This document shows, one piece after another, positions 46,179-53,696 of a stretch of 64,000 nucleotides of DNA. Each line of letters begins with the position of its first letter. Position 1 is the stretch's first letter. The stretch covers positions 1 to 64,000 of the forward strand of contig JAHHHS010000018.1 in the NCBI GenBank assembly GCA_019359215.1, given 5' to 3'. Made by a program: the position numbers and the translations under genes. Under the pieces are notes generated by a model. The model had not been told where the DNA came from. It ran no database searches and saw only the letters and a program-made list of their open reading frames with translations. The DNA is from Nostoc indistinguendum CM1-VF10 (GTDB lineage Bacteria; Cyanobacteriota; Cyanobacteriia; Cyanobacteriales; Nostocaceae).

Positions 46179-46868
46179 ATGGTTAACCTATCACTCAAAC
46201 AGCGAATTCCTCCTTTAGAGAATGGCGATCGCCTCACTCGCTGCGAATTTGAACGACGATATCAAGCAATGCCCCGTCATCAAAAGGCAGAATTAATTGA
46301 AAGAGTTGTATATTTGGCATCCCCATTACGCTTTGAAAGCCACGCTGAACCACATGGCCATCTAATAGGTTGGTTATGGATATACCAAATTGCTACTCCT
46401 GGTGTGAGATTGGGAATTGAGCCAACAGTTCGCTTAGATAGAGACAATGAACCGCAGCCAGATGGGGCGCTATTAATCACACCAACAGCTAAGGGACAAT
46501 CTCGTTTTAGCGATGATGATTATATAGAAGGTGCGCCAGAACTCGTAATAGAAATAGCAGCTAGCAGTGTTGCTATTGATTTACATGACAAGAAAAAAGT
46601 CTATGGTCGGAATGGGGTAAAAGAATACATTGTTTGGCAAATATTTGAAAACAAATTAGATTGGTTTAGTCTGCAACAAGGAGAATACGTGTCCTTACAA
46701 GTGGACGCAGATGGAATTATCAAAAGTCAAGTATTCCCTGGTTTGTGGTTGTCAATGTCAGATTTACTTGCTGGTAATATGCAGCAAGTATTGGCTGTGT
46801 TGCAGTTGGGATTAAATTCGCCAGAACATCAAAGATTTGTGCGGCAATTGTCTGGAGAAGAAAGATAG
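46179..46868 (+). CDS. Uma2 family (DUF820) PD-(D/E)XK protein
   Basis: A 229-residue Uma2 protein of the longer subtype. Motifs: LTRCEFERRYQAMPRHQKAE, GVRLGIEPTVRLD, EPQPDGALLI with the active-site Asp, APELVIEIAASSVAIDLHDK with Glu and the Lys, and VKEYIVWQ. C-terminal PGLWLSMSDLLAG is typical of the family. The ATG at 46179 is preferred to a TTG at 46161. It is the second Uma2 protein in the window and is only distantly similar to that at 26469-27197. Nuclease activity is suggested by fold only. Confidence 0.9.
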   Translation: MVNLSLKQRIPPLENGDRLTRCEFERRYQAMPRHQKAELIERVVYLASPLRFESHAEPHGHLIGWLWIYQIATPGVRLGIEPTVRLDRDNEPQPDGALLITPTAKGQSRFSDDDYIEGAPELVIEIAASSVAIDLHDKKKVYGRNGVKEYIVWQIFENKLDWFSLQQGEYVSLQVDADGIIKSQVFPGLWLSMSDLLAGNMQQVLAVLQLGLNSPEHQRFVRQLSGEER

Positions 46869-46886
46869 TGGAATTAATTCGTAATA

Positions 46887-46901
46887 CTCGCCTCCGGCGA
46901 G
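46887..46901. repeat. Small GC hairpin
   Basis: CTCGCC-TCC-GGCGAG, 6 bp stem, 19 bases after the Uma2 gene. It may help termination between convergent genes but lacks a T run. Confidence 0.4.
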
Positions 46902-46996
46902 AAACAAGCTACGTAATTCGTAATTATTCGATAGAAGACAGGTGGTTACTCTGCACCATTAATTACGAACTATTTGGTTACAGTATTTTTCTGGTA

Positions 46997-47293
46997 TCAC
47001 TCTATTTTTTTGGGAATGAGACTGGCGCTTTTGGTTGCACTATCCCAAACAATCCAGCTAATAGAATTATCTAAATCATCGGGGCTATTTGAAACTTTGA
47101 AATATAACTTTTCTTCGCCTTTAGTTTCAACAGCAAAGTCGGCATTTTGAGCATAAACCACGATAAAACCTTTGTCTCGCAAACAATACATCGCCCAGGC
47201 TTTCAATGATTGCTTGTATGGTTCGTGTGGAATTGGCGGTTTTTTGATTGTGTCTTCAATTAGTTTAAATATTTGCGTGACTTTTGCGGTCAT
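46997..47293 (-). CDS. Small conserved-looking protein, function unknown
   Basis: A 98-residue protein starting MTAKVTQIFKLIEDTIKKPP. A central AWAMYCLRDKGFIVVYAQNADFAVETKGEEKLYFKVS has alternating strands and a VETKGEEK segment that superficially recalls PD-(D/E)XK folds, but no family can be assigned. The start at 47293 is preferred over a longer frame to 47353 that would overlap the upstream VOC gene. It follows that gene by 28 bases and is probably co-transcribed. Confidence 0.6.
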   Translation of the reverse strand: MTAKVTQIFKLIEDTIKKPPIPHEPYKQSLKAWAMYCLRDKGFIVVYAQNADFAVETKGEEKLYFKVSNSPDDLDNSISWIVWDSATKSASLIPKKIE

Positions 47294-47321
47294 AGTAGAT
47301 ACTTTTGTTATTACCTTTAAG

Positions 47322-47789
47322 TTAACTAGGTTCTGGATCGCAACGAATTTCAATCATAAAGCCATCTGGATCGTAAAAATACACACCTCTACCAGTAGGA
47401 CGAGTGACTGGGCCATGTGCGATCGCTATTTTATTTTCTCTGATCACTGTCACCGCTTGCTCAAATAACTGCGGATCGATATCAAAGGCCAGATGGTAGG
47501 CTCTGGTGAATGTCTTCTCTGGATTGGGATCTGGTGGTGATAATTCTGGTTCCCCAAATAAATCGAGTATCGTTCCATCCGGGGTGATGAAGTTGGCTAC
47601 TTTCCCCGATGCGACAAGTTCCGTCAGGGTTGCGGGTACTTCGTCGCCTGTGAGTTCGTGCAAACCCAGGATTGTGCCATAAAAATAGCGGGAAGCTTGC
47701 ATATCCTGGACGTTGAGGGCTATGTGATGCACTTTACGCAGATTTCCTGGCGCAAGGACACTGTTCGCGGATTGGGTGCTAGATAGCAT
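47322..47789 (-). CDS. Glyoxalase/bleomycin-resistance (VOC) family protein
   Basis: A 155-residue protein with two beta-alpha-beta-beta-beta halves of the vicinal oxygen chelate fold. Metal-ligand positions are visible as KVHHIALNVQDMQASRYFY, AYHLAFDID and YFYDPDGFMIEIRC. The middle reads ILDLFGEPELSPPDPNPEK, which lengthens the linker. Family members include glyoxalase I, dioxygenases and resistance proteins, so substrate cannot be set. Upstream of the 98-residue gene on the minus strand. Confidence 0.9.
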   Translation of the reverse strand: MLSSTQSANSVLAPGNLRKVHHIALNVQDMQASRYFYGTILGLHELTGDEVPATLTELVASGKVANFITPDGTILDLFGEPELSPPDPNPEKTFTRAYHLAFDIDPQLFEQAVTVIRENKIAIAHGPVTRPTGRGVYFYDPDGFMIEIRCDPEPS

Positions 47790-47866
47790 AATAAAACAAA
47801 ATTTCCCTACAGAGATAGAAGCTTGACTTCTTTCTTAAAGTTTATTATTCATAATAAACACTTAGC

Positions 47867-48370
47867 ATGGCTTTTGATTATTCTTTAGACTTTAAAAATA
47901 TCGATTTTCGCCAACATCCTGAACTCTATCGTGTTGGCAAGGGTGAGCAGGGTGTACTTTTGGTAGAACCATACAAATCAGAAATTCTTCCCTACTGGCG
48001 GTTCAAAACTCCTGAGATTGCTAGAGAATCGAGTAAAAAAATCTATGAGATGTTTCTTGATTATTTAGATAAAGATGATTTTGTCGGCGCAGATATGGCA
48101 CGAAAGTTTATCCAAATGGGTTATACTCGCTCTCGCCGTTATGCTAATCATAAAAGCGGCAGGAAGTATAAACAAAATTCCGAAGATTCAGGTTCCAAAA
48201 AAGAGATTCTTCCATACGAAGTAGACTCAGTGAAAGCGGAATCAGCAGCTATATTTAAAGCTAAGTGGGTAGAAGCAAAGACAAATGATAAATATCAAGA
48301 GCTTTTAGCCAAGCATAAACAGATGTATGAGAGCATCTCACCTTTGCAAATAAATATACCTGGCGATTAG
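47867..48370 (+). CDS. DUF4385 family protein
   Basis: A 167-residue protein matching DUF4385 closely: FDYSLDFKNIDFRQHPELYR, GKGEQGVLLVEPYKSEILPY, WRFKTPEIARESS, DFVGADMARKFIQMGYTRSR and RRYANHKSGRKY. The family is found in bacteria and phages and has no known activity. The C-terminal part (AIFKAKWVEAKTNDKYQELL) is helical. It is divergent from the VOC gene (77 bp apart). Repeats follow its stop directly. Confidence 0.88.
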   Translation: MAFDYSLDFKNIDFRQHPELYRVGKGEQGVLLVEPYKSEILPYWRFKTPEIARESSKKIYEMFLDYLDKDDFVGADMARKFIQMGYTRSRRYANHKSGRKYKQNSEDSGSKKEILPYEVDSVKAESAAIFKAKWVEAKTNDKYQELLAKHKQMYESISPLQINIPGD

Positions 48371-48373
48371 AAA

Positions 48374-48465
48374 TCGCGGCTACACAAACTCTCGCAGAGA
48401 AGTCCGCCTGCGGGGACTCAGGAATTTGAAACCCACATAGGTGGGTTTTGTCTGTATAGCCGCGA
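48374..48465. repeat. Nested inverted repeat
   Basis: TCGCGGCTA (48374-48382) pairs with TAGCCGCGA (48457-48465). Inside lie AGTCC...GGACT and the hairpin AAACCCAC-ATAG-GTGGGTTT (48429-48448). The structure is a frequent Nostoc intergenic element and may end transcription of the DUF4385 gene. Confidence 0.7.
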
Positions 48466-48478
48466 ATGACTTTTGCCA

Positions 48479-48530
48479 GGGCGAGTCTTTGATACTCGCC
48501 GACGAGTCTTTGATGCTCGCCAATGAGTCT
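48479..48530. repeat. Two and a half copies of a GAGTCTTTGATRCTCGCC unit
   Basis: GCGAGTCTTTGATACTCGCC is followed by GACGAGTCTTTGATGCTCGC and a third partial AATGAGTCT. The unit can itself fold (GGCGAG with CTCGCC). Confidence 0.75.
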
Positions 48531-48733
48531 ACAGGACTGATTGCAGAAACTTTTTACATTGTCGCCGATTAATTTAAGATTAACGCGATCGCATTTTCTC
48601 ACTCAGCAATCCAACAATAATCATAGTTGAGCGATCGCATCTCCCTTATTTTCATCGAATCTCCTCTCTGGGGAAGCCGACAAAAATCATACTGTGTAAC
48701 AATAGCTGTAGCTTAGGAGCATGGCTGACAGCA

Positions 48734-48820
48734 CTAGTACAGCACGGCGTAAATAGAGCAACCATTTAAAATCTCTAAATTTATTCCATAAAATTTTTGA
48801 CTTTTGCCTTGCAGTACTAG
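48734..48820 (-). mobile_element. MITE copy B (inverted relative to copy A)
   Basis: An 87-bp element beginning CTAGTACAGCACGGCGTAAA and ending GCCTTGCAGTACTAG. Read on the minus strand it matches copy A (42446-42549), including GGTTGCTCTATTTACG and GAGATTTTAAATGG. It is 17 bp shorter than copy A. Two related copies in opposite orientation within 6.3 kb show a family that has been mobile recently. Confidence 0.8.
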
Positions 48821-48862
48821 TTTCCACAGTAACCTTCACCGTATTGTCCCGAATTACTGAAA

Positions 48863-49888
48863 TTATCGCCGATATTCGTCGCCGCAATCGCCGATTAGCT
48901 GGTACAAATCGCGTGATTGGCGAGATACTGCACTGATGCGATCGCGATCGTCTGCATCTAAACTAAAACTAAATACTTTAGCGTTATCTTCTATATGTTC
49001 AGATACGCCAAGTCTGGCACCAACTATCACACCTCCCACAGTTGGCTGATCTAAAATGTAACGCACTGCTACGTTAGAAATGCTGACCCCATGCTTATTA
49101 GCAATTTCCTTCAGGATAGCCAGCAACTCTTGAAATAATTGCCAACCACCCCAAGCATCGATCATATTTTTATATTTTTTCAAACTAGCAGTGGACAAAT
49201 CAAATCCTCGTGGTTCAGGTTTGCCCAAATAGTTTTCTGATAACAAACTGCCGCACAATGTGCCGTAAGTAAAAAGCTTTATGTCATGCTGTTGACAAAA
49301 CTCCACCATATTAACTTCGGGGCGGCGGTCAACCAGAGAAAATTGCACTTGGTTAGAAACAATTTTGATGCCTGCTTCGGTAATAATCTTCAGGTTTTCT
49401 GTGTCAAAATTAGTTAAACCTAGATGCTTAATTTTTCCCTCAGTCTGAAGCTCTGCCATATATTTGAGGGCATCCAGGTAATTTTTATCTTGATATTCCC
49501 ACCAATGGAATTGCATCAAATCTAACGATTCCACATTCATCCTTCTCAGGGAAATATCAATATTTTCCTCAACCAGTTTCTTGGTCATTTTGCCTGGACG
49601 AGGAACCCATTTTGTAAAGGCTTGTACCTGAGATAAAGCATCTTTCCCACGGGTATCAATTAGTTGGCAGCGAAACTCACCAATAAAGTCTTCAGCCGGG
49701 CCATAATGGTCTGCTAAATCCCAAGTGGTAAAGCCTGCATCTAAATATTTGAACATAGTCTCGATGGCAGCTTGGGGATTTATCCGTCCGTGTGCGCCAG
49801 AGACTTGCCACATCCCATTTAATATGCGGCAGATGTTCAAATCGGGAGTAAATTGGAGACGGCTAGCTGCGGGTAAGTTCATTTTCAA
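48863..49888 (-). CDS. Aldo/keto reductase family protein
   Basis: A 341-residue NAD(P)H-dependent oxidoreductase. The catalytic tetrad is visible: Asp and Tyr in TTWDLADHYGPAEDFIGEF, Lys in VQAFTKWVP and His in DLMQFHWWEY. Other family text is LRRMNVESLDLMQ, IKHLGLTNFDTENL, NQVQFSLVDRRPE and NVAVRYILDQPTVGGVIVGAR. Cofactor-binding loops are intact. The physiological substrate is unknown. The ATG at 49888 is used. The gene is the first on its strand before the cytochrome c6 gene, which lies 183 bp upstream. Confidence 0.9.
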   Translation of the reverse strand: MKMNLPAASRLQFTPDLNICRILNGMWQVSGAHGRINPQAAIETMFKYLDAGFTTWDLADHYGPAEDFIGEFRCQLIDTRGKDALSQVQAFTKWVPRPGKMTKKLVEENIDISLRRMNVESLDLMQFHWWEYQDKNYLDALKYMAELQTEGKIKHLGLTNFDTENLKIITEAGIKIVSNQVQFSLVDRRPEVNMVEFCQQHDIKLFTYGTLCGSLLSENYLGKPEPRGFDLSTASLKKYKNMIDAWGGWQLFQELLAILKEIANKHGVSISNVAVRYILDQPTVGGVIVGARLGVSEHIEDNAKVFSFSLDADDRDRISAVSRQSRDLYQLIGDCGDEYRR

Positions 49889-49904
49889 ATTTAGGAGGGA
49901 GAAG

Positions 49905-49925
49905 CTAAGAGTTAGGAGTTAGAAG
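49905..49925. repeat. Heptamer STRR
   Basis: AGCTAAGAGTTAGGAGTTAG is a short run of the same GAGTTAG heptamer family seen at 9253-9325 and 38115-38145. Confidence 0.65.
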
Positions 49926-50071
49926 TGAGAAGAGTTAATAATTAGTGAGTTTACAAGCTGGTTTTACAGCCTTTTTAACTTTTCTACTTTATTATGAATG
50001 ATTTAAGGCTGCTAGAGCTAATAACTACTAAAGTTTTAACTCCTACCTCTTAATTCTCGACTCATAAATTT

Positions 50072-50407
50072 TTAACGCCAGTCTTTTCCAGCTTCTTCGA
50101 GAACGTAAGCAGCAACATCTTGGATTTGCTGTTCAGTGAGGCGTTCTTTGTAGGCTGACATATTATTTTTACCATTGGTAACTATAGATGTAACCGCCTC
50201 TATTGAATCCATACCATACTTTTTCAGCGCTTGCTTTTTAAGATTTTTACCTCGCCTGATTATATTGCTGCCGTTGATATGACAACCAGCACAATGAACA
50301 CTAAATATTTGTTCACCGTTGATTGTGTCTGCTGCACTAGCAGGTAAATTAAAACTGCTTATCAATAACAAAAATGTTACTAACACTAATGTGACTAATT
50401 TTTTCAA
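50072..50407 (-). CDS. Cytochrome c6-like protein, low-potential (c6B/c6C) type
   Basis: A 111-residue c-type cytochrome. The signal peptide spans about residues 1-26 (ASAADT). The heme motif is CAGCH (39-43) with axial Met83 in NGKNNMSAY. In canonical cytochrome c6 the residue before VTNGKN is Gln, which helps set a high redox potential; here the text is SIVTNGKN with Ile75. The RRGKNL segment also differs from the KTL loop of standard PetJ. These features resemble the cyanobacterial c6B/c6C groups, whose electron-transfer roles are unsettled. It probably sits in the thylakoid lumen or periplasm. A PetJ assignment is the alternative. Confidence 0.88.
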   Translation of the reverse strand: MKKLVTLVLVTFLLLISSFNLPASAADTINGEQIFSVHCAGCHINGSNIIRRGKNLKKQALKKYGMDSIEAVTSIVTNGKNNMSAYKERLTEQQIQDVAAYVLEEAGKDWR

Positions 50408-50462
50408 TTAACTTCTCCCGATTTTGACATACTGGTTGTAGGTATTAGTGCCATAAGTAATA

Positions 50463-50687
50463 CTACAAAGATTCAAAGTCAGTTGTAAATCCAGCAAAAT
50501 TTGCACAATCTTCTTGAAAAGCTTCTGCATCATTAACATCTTCAATTTTGTAGGACATGATGCGTGTGCCATCTGGCTTTTTTTTGGAACTAATCAATTC
50601 ACCTTGATATTTCTCTGCGATCGCTTTAAATTCAGTACCATACTGTTTCCAAGCATCATCTGAACAAGTAATATTTACTTGCCACAT
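50463..50687 (-). CDS. Small protein, function unknown
   Basis: A 74-residue protein, MWQVNITCSDDAWKQYGTEF at its start and IEDVNDAEAFQEDCANFAGF near its end, with no hydrophobic helix. Two Cys are present. The pattern of strand-helix-strand-helix suggests a small ferredoxin-like alpha/beta fold. It is 55 bases upstream of the cytochrome gene on the same strand and could share its promoter. The ATG at 50687 has no strong Shine-Dalgarno. Confidence 0.55.
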   Translation of the reverse strand: MWQVNITCSDDAWKQYGTEFKAIAEKYQGELISSKKKPDGTRIMSYKIEDVNDAEAFQEDCANFAGFTTDFESL

Positions 50688-50878
50688 ATTTTTATCTCAA
50701 TTACTACCAACAAATATCAATCATCTCACGAATGGGCATAATGCTACACATCACCTCCTTAGGGTTATCATTTTCTATCTAAAGAAAGTGCCGAGCATTA
50801 TCAGACTACGCCATAATATGGGTGTGGGAACATATCTAGAAAATTTTATCCAAATTAGTTAAACCCCAAGAGTTGAAA

Positions 50879-51679
50879 ATGCCTAACAATATCAAACAAC
50901 AAATTCAAGCAGACCTGCAACAAGCTAAAGAAACTGGACAATTAAGAACTGAACGGATTCGAGAAATTGTGAAATCGGCAGTTTCTCAAGTAGCTTCTGA
51001 GTTTAAACAAGGTTCAGGTGAAGTTCGTAGTCTTGTTAAAGATGCTGTTTATGCTGTAATTGAAAACTTCCAAGAAAAAGGTAGCGAACTCAAAGATGAA
51101 GTGACAGCTTCCATTGAAGGCGCACTAGAAGGGATTAATAGCAAAAGACACGAAACCATTGCTCAAACTCAGACAGATATAAAGAGGCTACAGGCTCAAC
51201 TGGATGGTGAAGAGGAACAACTCCAGCAAGAAGTTGATGTAATTTTGGCAGAGATTGAAGAGACGGGTAAGGAAAAACCTGCTAGTACCAAAACTGCAAT
51301 TGATTCTGCTGTTAATGCCCTTAAGGATAGTGAAGAAGCAGGATTGTTAAAGAAACGTTACGCCCAACTGCAAGCGCAGCTAGCCATTGTTCGAGCTAAC
51401 TTAGCTGCACGCTATGGCGGACGTAATATGGAGGTTCAAGATTATCTAGACGAGGCTAAACACTGGTATGATAAGGCTCGTCCCCAAGCAGAATCTATGG
51501 CTGTACAGGTAGAAGAAAAGCGATCGCAGCTAGAAGATAAACTAGGAGAAGCTGGTACATCTCTAGCAAGAAAAGAGCGCCAAATCAAACAAACCTTAAG
51601 GGAGTTACTCTTAACGGCGGCTGACTTATTCAAAGATAAGGACGCTGCTACTAAAGAGCGGGATACTATTCATAAATAG
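50879..51679 (+). CDS. Helical coiled-coil protein, function unknown
   Basis: A 266-residue protein made almost entirely of amphipathic helices rich in Glu, Lys, Gln and Ala. It opens NIKQQIQADLQQAKETGQLR and shows a heptad pattern in DIKRLQAQLDGEEEQLQQEV. A central YGGRNMEVQDYLDEAKHWYD seems conserved-looking. It has no signal peptide. It resembles apolipoprotein- or histone-like helical proteins of cyanobacteria but cannot be assigned. The ATG at 50879 is used rather than a TTG two codons upstream. Confidence 0.7.
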   Translation: MPNNIKQQIQADLQQAKETGQLRTERIREIVKSAVSQVASEFKQGSGEVRSLVKDAVYAVIENFQEKGSELKDEVTASIEGALEGINSKRHETIAQTQTDIKRLQAQLDGEEEQLQQEVDVILAEIEETGKEKPASTKTAIDSAVNALKDSEEAGLLKKRYAQLQAQLAIVRANLAARYGGRNMEVQDYLDEAKHWYDKARPQAESMAVQVEEKRSQLEDKLGEAGTSLARKERQIKQTLRELLLTAADLFKDKDAATKERDTIHK

Positions 51680-51724
51680 ACTGGACTCTCTTTTGACAAA
51701 ACACTGATACATATAGATAGATTG

Positions 51725-51759
51725 TTGTAGGGGCGCGGATATTACCAGCGTCCCTACAA
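51725..51759. terminator. Hairpin downstream of the coiled-coil gene
   Basis: TTGTAGGGGCGC and GCGTCCCTACAA form a 12-bp stem with one G-T pair and an 11-base loop, 46 bases after the stop codon. It is an intergenic repeat that may terminate transcription. Confidence 0.5.
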
Positions 51760-52126
51760 ACGTATTAATGTCATTATTAAATAATCAGTTTCTGTAGAAT
51801 GTGTTATGCCAAAGCTTAACGCACTGCTTGATAAGCTGAAAAAATCTAAACTTCACAATCCAATTAAATCAAAATCTTTCTTAAAGATATCCAAAAATTA
51901 AATTACTTAATTCCTGTGTCGAATACAACTGTCTGATTTCTTCTTCCCCTGCTCACCAAAGCGATTGATTACTTTTTTATTTGGAATTCCCTTGTGGGGT
52001 GGGCAGCGTTTGACTGATTTAGACTGAGCCTTATCGAAGTAGCGCTCACGCCGAATTTTTTTTTGCCCGCCCTAATTATGTAAATTAAATGTAGAATAGC
52101 TTATCAATTATACTAAAAACTAAAAT

Positions 52127-52154
52127 GGTGCGTTAGGCTTTAGCCTAACGCACC
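52127..52154. repeat. Perfect 13-bp hairpin
   Basis: GGTGCGTTAGGCT (52127-52139) and AGCCTAACGCACC (52142-52154) separated by TT. It lies 35 bases from the stop of the PMP3 gene and may act for both convergent genes. Confidence 0.8.
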
Positions 52155-52188
52155 CTACTTAAGATTCACTAAAATTTATCTTGCGTAT

Positions 52189-52380
52189 TTAGTAAATATT
52201 CCCTTCTCTATTGAGTTGTTCATCATGCTTGGCAATGACCCAAATTGCATGAATACTACCGGGTAGCCAACCTAGAACTGTGAGCAAGATGTTAATAAAC
52301 AGAGTTGGGCCAACTCCAACTGTCAGGAAAACGCCTAAGGGAGGCACTAACAAACCTAGAAGGAAACGAACTAATTTCAT
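52189..52380 (-). CDS. PMP3/YqaE (UPF0057) family membrane protein
   Basis: A 63-residue protein with two transmembrane helices (VRFLLGLLVPPLGVFLTVGV and FINILLTVLGWLPGSIHAIW) and a polar C-terminus (KHDEQLNREGNIY). This arrangement, with PPLGVFL and LGWLPGxIHA, is the UPF0057 signature. Eukaryotic PMP3 modulates plasma membrane potential and salt tolerance; bacterial roles are less clear. The gene is followed on the minus strand by a hairpin. Confidence 0.92.
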   Translation of the reverse strand: MKLVRFLLGLLVPPLGVFLTVGVGPTLFINILLTVLGWLPGSIHAIWVIAKHDEQLNREGNIY

Positions 52381-52525
52381 GATTTTGCTGTATTTTGTGA
52401 TTTTCTTTAATTACATTCTGATAAAGATACCGAATTAGGAAATCTACCTAATGAATTATCTTAATTCGGAGATTTTATATGGAGTAGAAACAGAATATAA
52501 TTAATATTTCTACTCCTACTGATAC

Positions 52526-52924
52526 TTATCTAGAGGGTAACTGATCTTGGCTTTTAATATCACCACTGCCAGTTAAAAGATTTTTTTCAACAAAGTAGTT
52601 GTTAATTAAGGTGTTAGCGAAGGTAAGAATTACTGGACCAAGAAGGAAACCAATAATTCCGCGAACTGCGAACCCAGGAACTAATACTGCTGCTAACCAG
52701 AAACACAAACCGTTGACGACGAGCGAAAATGCTCCAAACGATAGAAAGTTAAGCGGTAAAGAAAGAGTAGACAGAATTGGTTTAACTGAACCGTTAATTA
52801 GACCAATTACTAAAGCAGCAATCATAGCTGCGGGAAAATTAGCAATATTAACGCCTGGAACAACTAAATCAACAATCAACAGGCTCAAAGCTGTAGCTAG
52901 GGCGGTTAATAATGGTGTTAACAT
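52526..52924 (-). CDS. Phage-holin-4_2/YvlD-like membrane protein
   Basis: A 132-residue protein with four hydrophobic helices. Family text: LVVPGVNIANFPAAMIAALV, GLINGSVKPILSTLSLPLNF and FSLVVNGLCFWLAAVLVPGF. It matches the Phage_holin_4_2 family (YvlD type), which in most bacteria is a chromosomal membrane protein and not a phage holin. The role is unknown and may relate to envelope stress. It lies 145 bp upstream of the PMP3 gene on the same strand and both are small membrane proteins, so they could be co-expressed. Confidence 0.88.
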   Translation of the reverse strand: MLTPLLTALATALSLLIVDLVVPGVNIANFPAAMIAALVIGLINGSVKPILSTLSLPLNFLSFGAFSLVVNGLCFWLAAVLVPGFAVRGIIGFLLGPVILTFANTLINNYFVEKNLLTGSGDIKSQDQLPSR

Positions 52925-53341
52925 TTTTTCTTACCTAATCACTAAAGATTTTTTGTAACTTCTTATCTCATCTTTAACTATGTGCTAGGTTTTAGCCTCT
53001 CTTGCAAGATAGAATTTCCTTCTACCGTTAGGCCGATCATTGAGAAAACAATAACAGCTTTTGTATGGACGTAATATTATTGTATGGGAGCATAGCTATG
53101 CGCCCCTACTCTGTTTGACAAATTGCAAAACTTACAAGTGCCGTGAACCCTTCTTTATAAAGGTGCATTAAACAAATTTAACGCACCACTACGAATTTAA
53201 AATTAATATCATGTTCGCCAAATTACCCATAAAAAAAGAACTCTACCCCAATCCCTCTCGAAAAGTGGGGCAGGCAGACAAAGCACAGCTTTGACAGGGT
53301 GGGGTTCTTCGGGTTTAATAAGCAATCAAGCAAATATGAGA
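52925..53341. other. Spacer between membrane protein and ferredoxin genes
   Basis: A 417-bp spacer without a gene. The part near 53240-53320 has repeat-like CCCCAATCCCTCTCG and AAAGCACAGCTTTGACAGGG segments, the second folding into a small AAAGC/GCTTT hairpin. Confidence 0.45.
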
Positions 53342-53683
53342 TCACTCAGATTTCCCAGACTCAGGCTGATAGTAAAGAGCCGATTTATACAAGATTTGTT
53401 CTTGATGGGTTTCTAAAGTGCAATTAGACAAGGGATAAGTTACACAAGTAACAACATAACCAGCCTGTACTTCATTTGGGCGTAAAAATTTTTGCTCACT
53501 TTGATCAACTTCACCGCTAATGAGTTTGGCGACACAAGCAGAACATTCGCCTTGTTTGCACCCAGATGGTAGGCGGATACGAGCATCTTCCGCTATATCC
53601 AGAATATATTGATCATCTGGTACTGGAATGGTACGATCTAATCCCAGTGTAGGATTGATGAATCGAACTTGATAAACTGCCAT
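53342..53683 (-). CDS. Plant-type 2Fe-2S ferredoxin
   Basis: A 113-residue ferredoxin with the exact spacing C42-x4-C47-x2-C50-x29-C80 (LPSGCKQGECSACVAKL, VVTCVTYP). The N-terminus VYQVRFINPTLGLDRTIPV is typical. Compared with the standard photosynthetic ferredoxin PetF (about 99 residues) it has a C-terminal extension of about 12 residues and a different loop before the cluster, so it belongs to a minor ferredoxin class with a probably specialised electron acceptor. It lies 13 bp after the tex gene on the same strand and must be on its transcript. Confidence 0.92.
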   Translation of the reverse strand: MAVYQVRFINPTLGLDRTIPVPDDQYILDIAEDARIRLPSGCKQGECSACVAKLISGEVDQSEQKFLRPNEVQAGYVVTCVTYPLSNCTLETHQEQILYKSALYYQPESGKSE

Positions 53684-53696
53684 TTCCTGTTTATAA

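Larger units (their letters stand above)
48371..48862. other. Repeat-rich spacer with MITE copy B
   Basis: Nearly all of this 490-bp spacer is repeat DNA: a nested hairpin repeat (48374-48465), a GGCGAGTCTTTGAT duplication (48479-48530) and MITE copy B (48734-48820). A 113-codon frame at 48261-48602 (minus) only reads through these and is not a gene. Confidence 0.6.
51680..52188. other. Spacer with two hairpin repeats
   Basis: About 500 bp between convergent genes. It holds a GTAGGGGCGC hairpin and a 13-bp perfect hairpin (both listed) and a run of eight T residues near 52056-52064. No gene is credible. Confidence 0.55.

Noticed and set aside
48261..48602. 113-codon frame overlapping the DUF4385 gene end
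   Set aside because: It runs antisense through the gene and then through repeat DNA; no protein character.
52526..52924. Holin-like gene as a sign of prophage
   Set aside because: The family is a chromosomal YvlD-type membrane protein and no other phage gene is near.
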